Below, piece after piece: positions 44,194-52,929 of a DNA stretch of 64,000 nucleotides. The DNA is from Sandaracinaceae bacterium. GTDB lineage: Bacteria; Myxococcota_A; Polyangia; Polyangiales; Houyiibacteriaceae. Each line of letters begins with the position of its first letter. The stretch's first letter is position 1. A model generated the notes under the pieces. The model saw nothing but the letters and a program-made list of their open reading frames with translations, did not search any database and was not told the origin of the DNA. The position numbers were made by a program, and so were the translations under genes. Location: assembly GCA_020633075.1 (NCBI GenBank), contig JACKEI010000001.1:1426001-1490000 (forward strand), given 5' to 3'.

Positions 44194-44430
44194 ATGCTCA
44201 GCCATCGCCTGGACGGCGCGGCGCTCGAGCGTGACCACGGCGGACCGCTGCGGGCCCTGGTGCCCAGTCTGTACTTCTGGAAGAGCGCGAAGTGGGTCAC
44301 CGGTGTGCACTTCACGGAGGTGGAGCAGAGCATGTCGCTCGCGGGTTTGGCGCACCTCGACGCCGACGCGCGCGCCAAGGCCATCCTCCGCGCGCTGGAG
44401 GTCGAGGGGAGGTTGGACGAGCGCTACGAC
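44194..44430 (+). pseudogene. 3' fragment of a molybdopterin-dependent oxidoreductase gene
   Basis: The segment DGAALERDHGGPLRALVPSL then YFWKSAKWVTGVHFTE (44206-44310) matches the end of the sulfite oxidase/YedY-type molybdopterin domain, where HGGPLR-x-x-VP-x-x-YG-x-KSAKW-x-x-G is diagnostic. Everything upstream that should hold the cofactor-binding Cys is missing; only 80 bases separate it from the preceding lipoprotein gene. The frame runs on (MSLAGLAHLDADARAKAILR) into sequence with no clear meaning. I take it as a gene remnant left by a deletion. Confidence 0.65.
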
Positions 44431-44667
44431 GAAGGCGAAGTGGCGGGGGCCCGGCGCCGTTGGGTTCCTCGACGACGCAGAGCACTTCGATCACCACGTT
44501 GGTCGGCCCACCGCGCGTGCCAGCAGCAGCGTGGCCAGCGCGTACAGCGTGAGGATGGCGGTCTTGCGCCTCGGGCAGCTGGTAGGGGGACGTTTCCTCG
44601 AGACCTGACGCAAACGCGCGGCGGCAGGCCCGCGCGTGCGTGGGACGGCGCTCGCGCCAGGCGTGCG
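44431..44667. other. decayed sequence without an intact gene
   Basis: 237 bases. On the minus strand, RRKTAILTLYALATLLLARA (about 44560-44500) reads like a membrane helix and a neighbouring frame reads VVIEVLCVVEEP, as if a membrane-protein gene had been broken by a frameshift. Nothing is intact. Together with the molybdopterin fragment it marks a deletion scar. Confidence 0.3.
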
Positions 44668-46317
44668 TCAGTTGTTCGAGGCTCCGCAATGCACGCCAGC
44701 GTCGGCGGTGCGCGGCGGGTAGGTCAGGCACTCGACGCGGAAGCGCACGCCCGGGATGGCCTCGCTGCCCGGGGCATAGCGCGCCAGCTCGTTCCACCAG
44801 CCGAGACTCGGGTCGAAGTCGTCGTAGTACCAGCCGTCGCCGGTGATGACGGCGCCTGGTACGCGGTCAGCGGGGGGAACGGCAATCTGCTCCACGACGC
44901 AGACCTCGCGGTCGTCGTCCAAGCGCAGCAAGGTGCGGCCCGCGAGGTCTGCGCAGCGTGCGCCTGACGGGAGGGTCTCCGTCCACTCGCAGGCGATGCG
45001 TCCGTTGGCGTCGCGCGGGTAGGGGCGCGGCAGCGCAGCCCCCGGTGGCCCTTCGTCCGGGGCCAGAGGCGGAGCCAGCGCGCTGCTGAGAACCCCCAGA
45101 TCGAGCGCGTAGTCTGCCGCGTCGGCATCCACCGGGCTGCAGATGGAGCTCACCTGCCCGCTCGCGCCGCGGGCCTGCATCCCCTGCGCAACCTGCAGCA
45201 AACGACGGCTTGGCAGAGCAGGGAAAGCAGCGGCCGTGCTCGTGGGGTCAGCCGGGTCGGGGCGCCCACAGACGGGCACCACGGCCGCACCGCCAGCATC
45301 GAGGCGTTCGCTCATGCCCGGATCGGCGAGCAACGCGGAGTAGTCCGTGGAGCGCGAAGTGAACCCGTTCTGGTTCAACTCAGTGGAGTGGGCGTCCAAG
45401 AGCGTGGGGTCCACTCCGGCGACCGTCACGAGCGCGAGCCGGTGCTCGGCCCCCGGGCGTAGCGCCGCGAAGCCGTCCACGTAGCGCTGAACCGGGTGGA
45501 GCGCCCCGCGGTAGCTGGCGCACTGCGCGCTTGGGTCGGCGCTCTGCGCGCTCAGGGGCGAGGGGTACTGTGGCGTCGCCCCTGTCGGCGTGTACAGGTC
45601 CATGTCTCCGCTGGAGCAGTCGTCCTCGTCGCTCAGGAAGGCGACCACCAAGAGGGAGTCCTGGCGCAAGAAGCCCGCGTTTGCGCCGTCGCCGTGTCCT
45701 GGGGTGTCGCTCTCCACCGCTCCGCCGCGCTCGCGCACAAAGCGCAGGGTGGACGTGGCGCTGGTGAGCGCCTTTAGGGCGGCCTCGAGGGGTTGCTCGA
45801 ACCCACACCCAGCGGCGCCCGTGTGCGCGAGGCACGCGACCTGGTCGATGGCGGCGTCGAGGTCCCAACCCGGCTCGAAGGCTACGAAGGGCTGCGTCAG
45901 CGCGACGCCCGCGCACGCAGGGTCGTCGCCCGTGTGCTCCCGCAGCATCCGTCCATCGCCGCCGAGGGGCCGCTCGCAGCCCGCGCTCAAGGACCCTGGT
46001 CCGCCGACGCCCATGTCCGTGGTGACGACAGCCACGTGCACGCTCTGCGCTCGGTCGCCTGCGACGCCCGCCGCATGGAGAGCGCGCGTCACGTCAGCAC
46101 GCAACGAACGCTGCTGGCCGCCCATGGACGCCGAGTCGTCCACCACCAGCAGCAGGTCCACCTGCGAGAGCCTGCTCACGGCGACCTCCTGGGTGAAGAC
46201 CGCCACGGAGCACGCGGGAAGGTTCACGGGTGGGGGCGCGTCAGCGCACGCCACCAGCGCCAGCGTGGTCGCCAGCAGCGCGGTTCGGCACGTCCCAGTG
46301 GTTGAATTGGTGCTCAC
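44668..46317 (-). CDS. von Willebrand factor A domain lipoprotein
   Basis: 549 residues from GTG 46317, chosen because AGGAGGAG precedes it directly. The signal ends in TTLALVACADA (lipobox Cys). The vWA domain begins with VDLLLVVDDSASMGGQQRSL, a near-canonical MIDAS (DxSxS), and includes VHVAVVTTDMGVGGPGSLS and VVAFLSDEDDCSSGDMDLY, two further metal-coordinating stretches. Numerous Cys residues suggest disulfides. Secreted vWA lipoproteins of this type are very common in myxobacteria and bind metal-dependent ligands; the partner is unknown. The C-terminal 150 residues have no recognised domain. Confidence 0.83.
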   Translation of the reverse strand: MSTNSTTGTCRTALLATTLALVACADAPPPVNLPACSVAVFTQEVAVSRLSQVDLLLVVDDSASMGGQQRSLRADVTRALHAAGVAGDRAQSVHVAVVTTDMGVGGPGSLSAGCERPLGGDGRMLREHTGDDPACAGVALTQPFVAFEPGWDLDAAIDQVACLAHTGAAGCGFEQPLEAALKALTSATSTLRFVRERGGAVESDTPGHGDGANAGFLRQDSLLVVAFLSDEDDCSSGDMDLYTPTGATPQYPSPLSAQSADPSAQCASYRGALHPVQRYVDGFAALRPGAEHRLALVTVAGVDPTLLDAHSTELNQNGFTSRSTDYSALLADPGMSERLDAGGAAVVPVCGRPDPADPTSTAAAFPALPSRRLLQVAQGMQARGASGQVSSICSPVDADAADYALDLGVLSSALAPPLAPDEGPPGAALPRPYPRDANGRIACEWTETLPSGARCADLAGRTLLRLDDDREVCVVEQIAVPPADRVPGAVITGDGWYYDDFDPSLGWWNELARYAPGSEAIPGVRFRVECLTYPPRTADAGVHCGASNN

Positions 46318-46407
46318 GAGTTCTCCTCCTCTGACGCAGTGCACTCAGCATGACACAGCCGGCGCGCTTGCGCGCTGGCGTGCCTGGTACACTGGGCGCG
46401 AACGTCG

Positions 46408-47763
46408 ATGGGTTTCACGGGCGCACGCGCACTTCAAGTCGTCGAGCACGACCCCCACACGCGCCGCCTGGTGTTGCGCGTCGGAGGCATGGACAGGCGC
46501 GAGGTGGCTCGGCACGTGGGCGCAACGCTGTTCGCGGTGTTGCCCTTGGCCGCGATGCTCACGGTGCACGGGTTGGCCGATGCGGCGTCATGGCACCTCG
46601 CGTGGGTCGTGCCGGTGGGGGTCATGCTTCTGGCGTCGACCGTGCGGCGGGCGCGGCCGCACCTGGTGGAGCTGGGTTTCGACGGCGGCTCCGGACGCGT
46701 TTGGACGGTGGAGCGAGGGCACCTCATCTGGTGCCTGCGCAAGCGCGCACAGACGGTGTCCGCTGGCCTCGCGCTCGCGTTCCAGGGAGGCCTTCACACA
46801 GCTGACAGCGATCACCTGGGTGTCGTCGTGGAGCTGAGCAGCAGCGAGCTGACGGGGCCCTTCGCCATCGCCGGGGTGCACCGCCGCGACACGCTGCGCG
46901 CGCTGGCCAGTCACGCGGCCGCGCTCTTGGGGCTCACCGTGGTGGTCGAGAGCGACAGCGTGCAGCGCCTGCGGCTCTTCTGCGCGGCACGGGGGCAGCG
47001 CAACGACCCCGCTGCGCAGGGCGCTGGCACGTACCGGGCGGCGGGACCCCAGACACTCAGGCTCGAGGGGGCCGCCGGCTTCGAGCGGGTGGCCACGCCG
47101 CCGCCCCCTCTGAGCGCCTCGGGCGGTCGCGGCGAAGACGCGAGCGCGGAGCTGCGCGAGACAATCGAGGTCGACGATCAGGGGCGCGTCACCTTCCACG
47201 TGCCTTCGCCGGCCCGCAGTCCGCTGCCGCGTCTCATGCTCGTCACGTACGCGGCGGTCGTCGCCTTTGTCGCCGTCTTCTGGGTCAGCCAGCCCAGCAC
47301 GCGGCCCGCCGCGCTCGTGGTGACGGCTCAGGTGCTCGCCTCCCTGGGCGCGATCACCCTCGCGGTGGGCCTGTTGGTACGCGGCTATCGCCTTGGTGAG
47401 TGGGCGCTCATGTGGGCAAGCGAGCTGCGCCGCGCGTGCCTCGGCGACCCTTGGCTCGCGCCCGACTCGACGGTGAGTCGGCCGCAACGGATCACCCTGG
47501 ACGCCGCGAGCCTGACGATGGTGGACCGCCGAGGCCGAGCGCAGGGCGTACCCGTGGACGAGGTCCTGTTGCTCACGCACGACCTTGGCTCGGACTGGGT
47601 CGCGATCGTGGTGCGCGTGCTCTCCGGCGGGCGCTGGTGGCATGTGACCGAGACCTGCCCCGTGCGCAGCAACGGTGCCGCTTCCTTCGTGGCGCGACGC
47701 GTGGCCTACGAGCTCGCCCTGCGCTGCGCCGCGCCGCTGCGCTCGCTCACCCGTGTCGCCTGA
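46408..47763 (+). CDS. membrane protein of unknown function
   Basis: 451 residues. Two N-terminal helices (about 33-52 and 60-78: TLFAVLPLAAMLTVHGLA, WHLAWVVPVGVMLLAST) are followed by a soluble domain (80-270) and two further helices (RLMLVTYAAVVAFVAVFW near 275; AQVLASLGAITLAVGLLV near 305). A last soluble part of 120 residues follows. Pattern and size suggest a protein with two cytosolic PH-like or domain-of-unknown-function modules on a four-helix base. No catalytic motif seen. Convergent with the smaller membrane protein at 47828. Confidence 0.6.
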   Translation: MGFTGARALQVVEHDPHTRRLVLRVGGMDRREVARHVGATLFAVLPLAAMLTVHGLADAASWHLAWVVPVGVMLLASTVRRARPHLVELGFDGGSGRVWTVERGHLIWCLRKRAQTVSAGLALAFQGGLHTADSDHLGVVVELSSSELTGPFAIAGVHRRDTLRALASHAAALLGLTVVVESDSVQRLRLFCAARGQRNDPAAQGAGTYRAAGPQTLRLEGAAGFERVATPPPPLSASGGRGEDASAELRETIEVDDQGRVTFHVPSPARSPLPRLMLVTYAAVVAFVAVFWVSQPSTRPAALVVTAQVLASLGAITLAVGLLVRGYRLGEWALMWASELRRACLGDPWLAPDSTVSRPQRITLDAASLTMVDRRGRAQGVPVDEVLLLTHDLGSDWVAIVVRVLSGGRWWHVTETCPVRSNGAASFVARRVAYELALRCAAPLRSLTRVA

Positions 47764-47827
47764 GCGGGCATCGAGCGCTCGCCGTGGATCGAGCGCGGCA
47801 CGCCGCGGCCCCTATGCAGCGCGCCGC

Positions 47828-48544
47828 CTATTGGCCGCGGTCGCCGCTCAAGAGACGGCGCATCTCGTCGTCGGCGAGGCTGGCGAGGGCCTGTTTCTTC
47901 TCGGACTGAGTCAACTCGGCGAACGCACGGATGCGTACCTCGCGAGTCTCCCCCGCGTCGAGCACGACGCGCAGTGGGAGGGCGCGAGCTTCGGCTGGGG
48001 TCCGGAAGTCGCCGGGTGAGTCGGGCTCCGCGTGGGCCTGTCGATAGCGCTCCAGCGTCGACTGCAGATCATCGAGCAGCGTGCGGACCTTGGCGGGGGT
48101 CAGCACGTGGCTGTTCCCTTCTCGCATGAGAACGCGCACGTAGTGCTTGGGCGATGCAACGCTACGGGGTGCGCGGCCCTGGCGACGCGCCTGGGCATCT
48201 TCGCGTTGTTGCGCCTTCATCTGCTCGAGCGTGAGTGACTCCGCCTCGCGGGTGACCGTCTTGACCTCACCCCACGGCAAGAACGCGCGCTCGGTCTGAA
48301 TCCCATCCTCGCCCACGCTGGCCACGCGCGGACGGCGCAGCGCGACGCCGGGGAAGAGCGCGTCGAACGCGCGAAAGAGCAGCCACACGACCGTCGCCAC
48401 CAACGTCACCTGCGCAACCAGTGGAGCGGCCTCCCCGACGCCGAGGAACATGATGCCCGTCAGGCCGACCAAGCCGACCGTCGCCACGGTGAACACGCGA
48501 CTCGTCGTCGCGGGCCGCCGCCCTGCATGGTTCCGAACGCCCAT
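47828..48544 (-). CDS. small membrane protein with charged C-terminal domain
   Basis: 238 residues from ATG 48544. Two adjacent helices (VFTVATVGLVGLTGIMFLGV about 18-37 and VAQVTLVATVVWLLFRAF about 44-61) form a hairpin. A cytosolic part follows, with a basic-acidic coiled stretch (LEQMKAQQREDAQARRQG) and VLTPAKVRTLLDDLQSTLER. The helix-hairpin plus one strand-rich domain (GIQTERAFLPWGEVKTVTRE) resembles bacterial PH-like membrane proteins and, in outline, its convergent neighbour, so they may be a functional pair. The family is not recognised. Confidence 0.6.
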   Translation of the reverse strand: MGVRNHAGRRPATTSRVFTVATVGLVGLTGIMFLGVGEAAPLVAQVTLVATVVWLLFRAFDALFPGVALRRPRVASVGEDGIQTERAFLPWGEVKTVTREAESLTLEQMKAQQREDAQARRQGRAPRSVASPKHYVRVLMREGNSHVLTPAKVRTLLDDLQSTLERYRQAHAEPDSPGDFRTPAEARALPLRVVLDAGETREVRIRAFAELTQSEKKQALASLADDEMRRLLSGDRGQ

Positions 48545-48757
48545 GGTGGCGAGCATACACGTCACGCCTCGGCAGGTTGGAAACGTGTTGCAGGCTCTGA
48601 TGCCGCCGTCGGCATGAACCTCAGAAGGGTCTCGAGATCACCCGGAACGGCGCGGCCGAGCAGGTGACCGCTCAGGTCTACTCTCAGCCCGGGACCAGCA
48701 CCACGCAGCTCACGAGATGGACGCCTGGCTTCACGCGCTGACGGGACGCGGCGCTCC

Positions 48758-49471
48758 TCATGTCTGCGGGGACACGGACTGGAGCCAGCCCCTCAAGCAC
48801 GAGAGGCTCTCTCTGCAGTCATCGAGCTCTGCGCAGTCCTGCAAGGCGGACTTCACATCGTGCCGGAGCCAGCCGAGCCACACGGCCAAGGAGCCGTCAC
48901 CGCAGCTTGCCCAGCTCAGGCCACAGGCTGCCATCGCGTCACACACGCGGCGGGACGTTCCCTCGTCCGGCTCCAAGTCGTTGCAGGCGGCCTCCTCGCC
49001 GCAAGCGGAGTTGGCGGTGCACTGGTAGACGGCGGCGGCCTGGGCGCGCTCGGTCGCGGCGAAGAGCTCGCAGTGCCCGGCGGCGTGAGTCGGCTGGCCA
49101 CAAGCGACGTGGTGAGCCGAGGCCAGCTGGCAGGCCTCGAGGATGGATGGGTCCTGTTCGCCCAGCGTGGCAGTGTGGGCCCAGACGCGGCAGCCGTCGT
49201 TACGCCCACAGTGCCGGTTCCTGCAGGTCTCGGTATAGTCGCAATAGGCGGCACAACCGAAGCCGCCGATCTCGTAGCAGGTGTTGCAGCTGCGCGCGCC
49301 GCTCGCGTAGCACTCGTCGTACCCGTCATCGCACCAGGGCTCCTCAACGGTGCAGGTGCCTTCGATGCGGTAGGCGGTTTCTGGAGTGCTGCCGTAGGGG
49401 GCCTGCTCGCAAGCGAAGAGGGAGAGCGCCGAGAGAATGGCGCCCAGGGAGGAGGGCTTGGTATGGTTCAT
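48758..49471 (-). CDS. Cys-rich lipoprotein
   Basis: 237 residues from ATG 49471. The signal ends in LSALSLFACEQA (lipobox Cys near 20). The mature part has about 24 Cys in a helix-like spacing (CWDDGYDECYASGARSCNTC-type blocks: CTVEEPWCDDGYDECY, CNTCYEIGGFGCAAYC, CRNRHCGRNDGC, CQLASAHHVACG, CNDLEP, CGLSWASCGD, CAELDDCRESLSC). Such spacing recurs in myxobacterial lipoproteins of unknown role. No enzyme motif. The ribosome site is weak, so the start is the least sure part. Confidence 0.65.
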   Translation of the reverse strand: MNHTKPSSLGAILSALSLFACEQAPYGSTPETAYRIEGTCTVEEPWCDDGYDECYASGARSCNTCYEIGGFGCAAYCDYTETCRNRHCGRNDGCRVWAHTATLGEQDPSILEACQLASAHHVACGQPTHAAGHCELFAATERAQAAAVYQCTANSACGEEAACNDLEPDEGTSRRVCDAMAACGLSWASCGDGSLAVWLGWLRHDVKSALQDCAELDDCRESLSCLRGWLQSVSPQT

Positions 49472-49604
49472 GTCGCCGTTGTCGGCGGCCGCCGGCGGAA
49501 GTTTCCTAGGCGCCGAGCAGGGCCGCAAGAACGCCATCTCGCGCCGAGCAGACCCCGTCCGTGCTTGCGATGGGCGACCGTCGTTGGCGGTTGGCAAGAC
49601 GGCG

Positions 49605-49726
49605 TCTGCCTGCCCTTGCCCGTGGCAGGGGAGTCCTGTGCGGCGTCCGGATGGTGCAGGCAGGGCACCGGGCTAGCGTGCGTCGCTGGCGTCTGCACGG
49701 CGCGGTCGGCCGACCGTTGCCGATAG
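49605..49726 (+). pseudogene. 3' remnant of a Cys-rich secreted protein gene
   Basis: A frame ending at TAG 49724 reads GVCLPLPVAGESCAASGWC, then RQGTGLACVAGVCTARSADR. The C-x(6-8)-C-x(4)-C spacing is the dickkopf-like repeat of myxobacterial lipoproteins, read in sense on the plus strand, but no signal peptide or start lies in frame upstream. The 335-base gap between 49471 and 49807 holds nothing else. Likely a truncated gene end. Confidence 0.4.
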
Positions 49727-49806
49727 CCTGGCGTCGACATAGACGGACACCCTCGCCGGACGGGCACAGCCCGCTGGCCCAGCAGAGCGCGCCCTCAGCT
49801 GTCCCG

Positions 49807-51474
49807 CTAGCGCCGGAGCCCTGCGCTCGCGTGGGCCGCGCGCTCGGCCGCGTCACGGCCTGCGTTTCTGCCGCTGAAGACGCAGTCCGCGAGCGAGAGT
49901 CCGCTGACGTAGGAGCGCGAAGCGACCCCCACGGCGCTGCGTCCTGCGGCGTAGAGGCCGGGGATCTCGCTGCCGTCGGCGCGGAGCGCGCGCCCGCGGA
50001 GCCCGTCCACGCGCAGCCCTCCGAGCGTCAGGCAAGGCCCTGGGAAGAGCGCGCTATCGAGGGAGCAGTCGAACGCGTCGAAGGGTGGCACGAGGAGCGG
50101 CGCGCACGACTCACGTGCCTTCCCGAACGCGTCGGGCCGGCCGCTGGCGATGGCGTCGTTGTACTCGCGGATGGCCGCCACCAGCACCCCGGGCGGCATC
50201 GCGAGGGCCTGCTCCAGCGCCTCGAGCGTGGGTGCGCGGCGACGGTTCACGTGGCGGTTGGTCAGGTAGCAGTAGTTCCGGAAGAGCAGGTGGTTGGCGT
50301 GCCCCGCCGCGAGCTGCCCCAGCGTGAAGTCACGCACGCGCTCCTCCTGCTTCATCTGCTGCTCGGCGCGGCTGCGGATGGCGGCGTCCGTGATCACGTA
50401 CGCCACGCCGCCCGGGCGCTCGCTGATGGCCTTGCTCAGCGTGGCGCCGTACAGCGTCTCGTCGCAGAAGCGGCGGCCCGTCCCGTCCACCAGCGCGCCC
50501 GTCACGAATGCTTCGGGCGGCGCGATGAAGCGGGACGCCGCGCAGCGCTCGGTCTCGCCGCTCACCGCCCCCACAGCCTCGCCCAGGCGGATGGCCGCGC
50601 CGTCGTCTCCGGCCGTCCCGAGAGGCATGCACTCGGCGTATCGCGGCGCCCGCTCGCGGAGCAGGGCCTGGTTGAACACGAACCCGCCACTCGCGAGGAC
50701 GACCCCACCTCGCACGTGGATGCGGGACGCCCGCCCCCAGCGTCGCTCGAACGCCTCGAGGGTCTCGCGGGCGCGCTCGGCTCGCTTGGACCTCGCCGAG
50801 CGGAGGGCTTCAAACACCCCCTTCAGCCCGAGGTGCGCCGCCCGCAGGGGCTGCGAGGCCGGCAGCGAGAGGAGCTCCACGCCCACCACCGTGCCGTCGC
50901 CGGACACCACCAGCGACTGCGCCCCGGTGTGCCTGCGCACCTCGATGCCGCGCCGCGCGACGGCCTCCGCGAGCGCGGCGAAGAGCACGTGCCCGGTCAT
51001 GCCGTCGCCGTCCACCACGTGCCCGCGCGGCGCGGGCTTCGCCGCGTGCGCCCGCTGCTTCTCGTTGCCCGACCAGTAGAGCCCGTAGCCATCGGGCGGC
51101 TGCGTGGTCTTCGCCGCGAAGAAGGGCAGAGTGAAGCGCGCGCCCTGCGCCTCGAGCCAGGCCGCGTTGTCGAGGCTGCGCTCACAGAACGCACGCAGCG
51201 TGGCTTCGCTCACGGCGTCCTCCGTCTCCTCGCGGAGGTAGCCGTACATCGCGTCCACCGAGTCGTCCCAGCCCGCGCGCCGCTGCGAGGGCGAGCACCC
51301 TCCGATGTAGACCACCCCGCCGCTGCGCGCCGTGGCCCCGCCGCCGGTGAAGCGCTCCACGATCACCACCCGCGCGCCCGCGTCATGGGCCTCGATGGCG
51401 GCGCAGGCCCCGGCTCCCCCAAAGCCCACGACGAGAACGTCGCAGTCGGCGTGCTGGTCTTGCGGTTGACTCAT
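49807..51474 (-). CDS. FAD-dependent oxidoreductase of the fumarate reductase/ketosteroid dehydrogenase group
   Basis: 555 residues. The N-terminal dinucleotide fold CDVLVVGFGGAGACAAIEAH has the GxGGAG motif, and VVIVERFTGGGATARSGG continues the FAD site typical of flavocytochrome c fumarate reductase and 3-ketosteroid dehydrogenase. GGVVLASGGFVFNQALL and a C-terminal LYAAGRSAVGVASRSYVSG carry the second FAD-contact motifs (ATGG-like and AGR...G). The substrate-binding domain is intact. The physiological substrate (steroid, quinone or fumarate-like) cannot be told from sequence. It has no signal peptide. Upstream lies a 165-base gap from the next operon. Confidence 0.86.
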   Translation of the reverse strand: MSQPQDQHADCDVLVVGFGGAGACAAIEAHDAGARVVIVERFTGGGATARSGGVVYIGGCSPSQRRAGWDDSVDAMYGYLREETEDAVSEATLRAFCERSLDNAAWLEAQGARFTLPFFAAKTTQPPDGYGLYWSGNEKQRAHAAKPAPRGHVVDGDGMTGHVLFAALAEAVARRGIEVRRHTGAQSLVVSGDGTVVGVELLSLPASQPLRAAHLGLKGVFEALRSARSKRAERARETLEAFERRWGRASRIHVRGGVVLASGGFVFNQALLRERAPRYAECMPLGTAGDDGAAIRLGEAVGAVSGETERCAASRFIAPPEAFVTGALVDGTGRRFCDETLYGATLSKAISERPGGVAYVITDAAIRSRAEQQMKQEERVRDFTLGQLAAGHANHLLFRNYCYLTNRHVNRRRAPTLEALEQALAMPPGVLVAAIREYNDAIASGRPDAFGKARESCAPLLVPPFDAFDCSLDSALFPGPCLTLGGLRVDGLRGRALRADGSEIPGLYAAGRSAVGVASRSYVSGLSLADCVFSGRNAGRDAAERAAHASAGLRR

Positions 51475-51639
51475 CGCGCGACGCTACGCGGGCGGCTACG
51501 CCACGTCCACCACCACGCGCCTCCCTGCCAGACCGCGCACCGCGTCTCAGAAGGATGCTGATGAGTGGGGGCGGAGAGAGCGGTCATCATGTGAGTCCCT
51601 CGCGCGCCCAACCAAGAGGGGTTGCGGCGCGAGTCGCAC

Positions 51640-52881
51640 TCAGGGCGTCAGGCGGTACAGCCGTCCGCGACCATACTGCGCGCCGGGGCTGGTGGTGCAC
51701 CGGTCGGAGAATGTCGCTGCATAGACGTAGCCATCGGGGCCCACGTCCCAGCCGGTGGCGTTGGCGAGGTGGGTGAGGTGTTCGTCGCTCGCCACGCGAC
51801 CGTCATCATCTAACGTCATGCGTCGCACGAAGCCGACACACATGTCTCCGTACAGCACCGAAGACGCGAGCCGGCCCGCGTAGGGGTCGGGGCGGTCCGG
51901 GTAGCTGGCCCGCGCGGCCCACGCGACCCGCGGCCAGCCGATGACCGCGTTCGCGTCGTCGCGCACGAAGGGGTGCGTCTCGCTGCGGTCCCAGTGCAGC
52001 ACCGGGTCCACGAACCCCCCGCATTCGCCACTACAGGGACCCTCGGCGGCGGGCCAGCCGAAGTTCTGTCCAGGCGCGGTGATGACATCGATCTCCTCGT
52101 GGGTGGCCTCTCCCACGTCTCCCAGGATGATGCGCCCGCGGTCGTCGCGGAAGCCCATCCACGGTGAGCGCAGGCCTTTGGCGAAGAGGATAGGGCTGCT
52201 CCCGGCAGCAGAGTACACGGGATCCTCGGGCGCCTCGAAGCCCCCGTGCTCCGGGTCGCGCGAAGGGAAGAGGCGCACCACCCCACCGAGCGGAGACGTC
52301 AGGTCCTGGGCGTTCGCGCGCACGGTCTTGTCACCGAAGAGCGCGAGCAGCGCCCCCTCGTCGTCGAACATGAGCGAGCCCACGTTGTGCCAGGGCTCCG
52401 CCGCGTTCTCGTCGCCCAACTCCAGGATGGTCACGTAGGAGGCCTCGACGCTTGCGTAGTCCAGCGCGTCGTCATCGGCACCTGGGACAAACGTTACGCG
52501 CCCAATGGCGCTGTGCTGGTCGTCAGTGCAGTGCCCGAGGAACACAAAGCCGTTCTCGTCAAAGTCGGGGTCGAACGCCACGCTGATCAGCCCGCAGTCG
52601 AGCGAGTCGTGGGCACCCTCGATCTCGAACGACCCAAGTAGGCGGGTGGACATGGACTCGGCGTCCACGAGGTGGTGTTGCACCTCGCCCGAGAGGAGCA
52701 GCACCAGCAGCTGGTGCGTGCCGGGGACGAACCCTATGGCCGAGATGCGGCTCGGCCCTCCATCGAGCCGCAGCTCCACGAATGACCAGGGCGCCGGAGG
52801 CGGCGGGTCCTCGCAGGCGCTCGCGACGGCCATCACGAGGATCAGAGAGACACACCTGGCCACGTTCCGAATGGACTTCAC
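51640..52881 (-). CDS. glucose/sorbosone dehydrogenase-like (PQQ-type propeller) lipoprotein
   Basis: 413 residues. The signal ends in MAVASACEDPP (lipobox Cys near 23). The mature part is a six-bladed propeller: SLDCGLISVAFDPDFDENGF, FGDKTVRANAQDL, AKGLRSPWMGFRDDRGRII, LGDVGEATHEEIDVI, PGQNFGWPAAEGPCSGECGG and the final VGPDGYVYAATFSDRCTTSP. The motifs G-L-R-N/S-P and N-F-G-W-P are those of soluble PQQ-dependent aldose sugar dehydrogenases. The catalytic His is probably in GCLISVAFDP surroundings, but I cannot confirm it. It is 48 bases downstream of, and in the same orientation as, a diheme cytochrome that could accept electrons. Confidence 0.85.
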   Translation of the reverse strand: MKSIRNVARCVSLILVMAVASACEDPPPPAPWSFVELRLDGGPSRISAIGFVPGTHQLLVLLLSGEVQHHLVDAESMSTRLLGSFEIEGAHDSLDCGLISVAFDPDFDENGFVFLGHCTDDQHSAIGRVTFVPGADDDALDYASVEASYVTILELGDENAAEPWHNVGSLMFDDEGALLALFGDKTVRANAQDLTSPLGGVVRLFPSRDPEHGGFEAPEDPVYSAAGSSPILFAKGLRSPWMGFRDDRGRIILGDVGEATHEEIDVITAPGQNFGWPAAEGPCSGECGGFVDPVLHWDRSETHPFVRDDANAVIGWPRVAWAARASYPDRPDPYAGRLASSVLYGDMCVGFVRRMTLDDDGRVASDEHLTHLANATGWDVGPDGYVYAATFSDRCTTSPGAQYGRGRLYRLTP

Positions 52882-52929
52882 AGCACACCTCCGTAGAGTT
52901 CCATGACGCGCGCCCGCGGGCGCGACTAG

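Noticed and set aside
44440..44967. Continuation of the molybdopterin fragment frame over the vWA gene as one protein
   Set aside because: After about 44430 the sequence is Arg/Ala-rich noise and overlaps the real vWA gene on the other strand.
49561..51561. A 666-codon plus-strand frame across the flavoprotein gene
   Set aside because: No motif; the minus strand has a perfect FAD fold.
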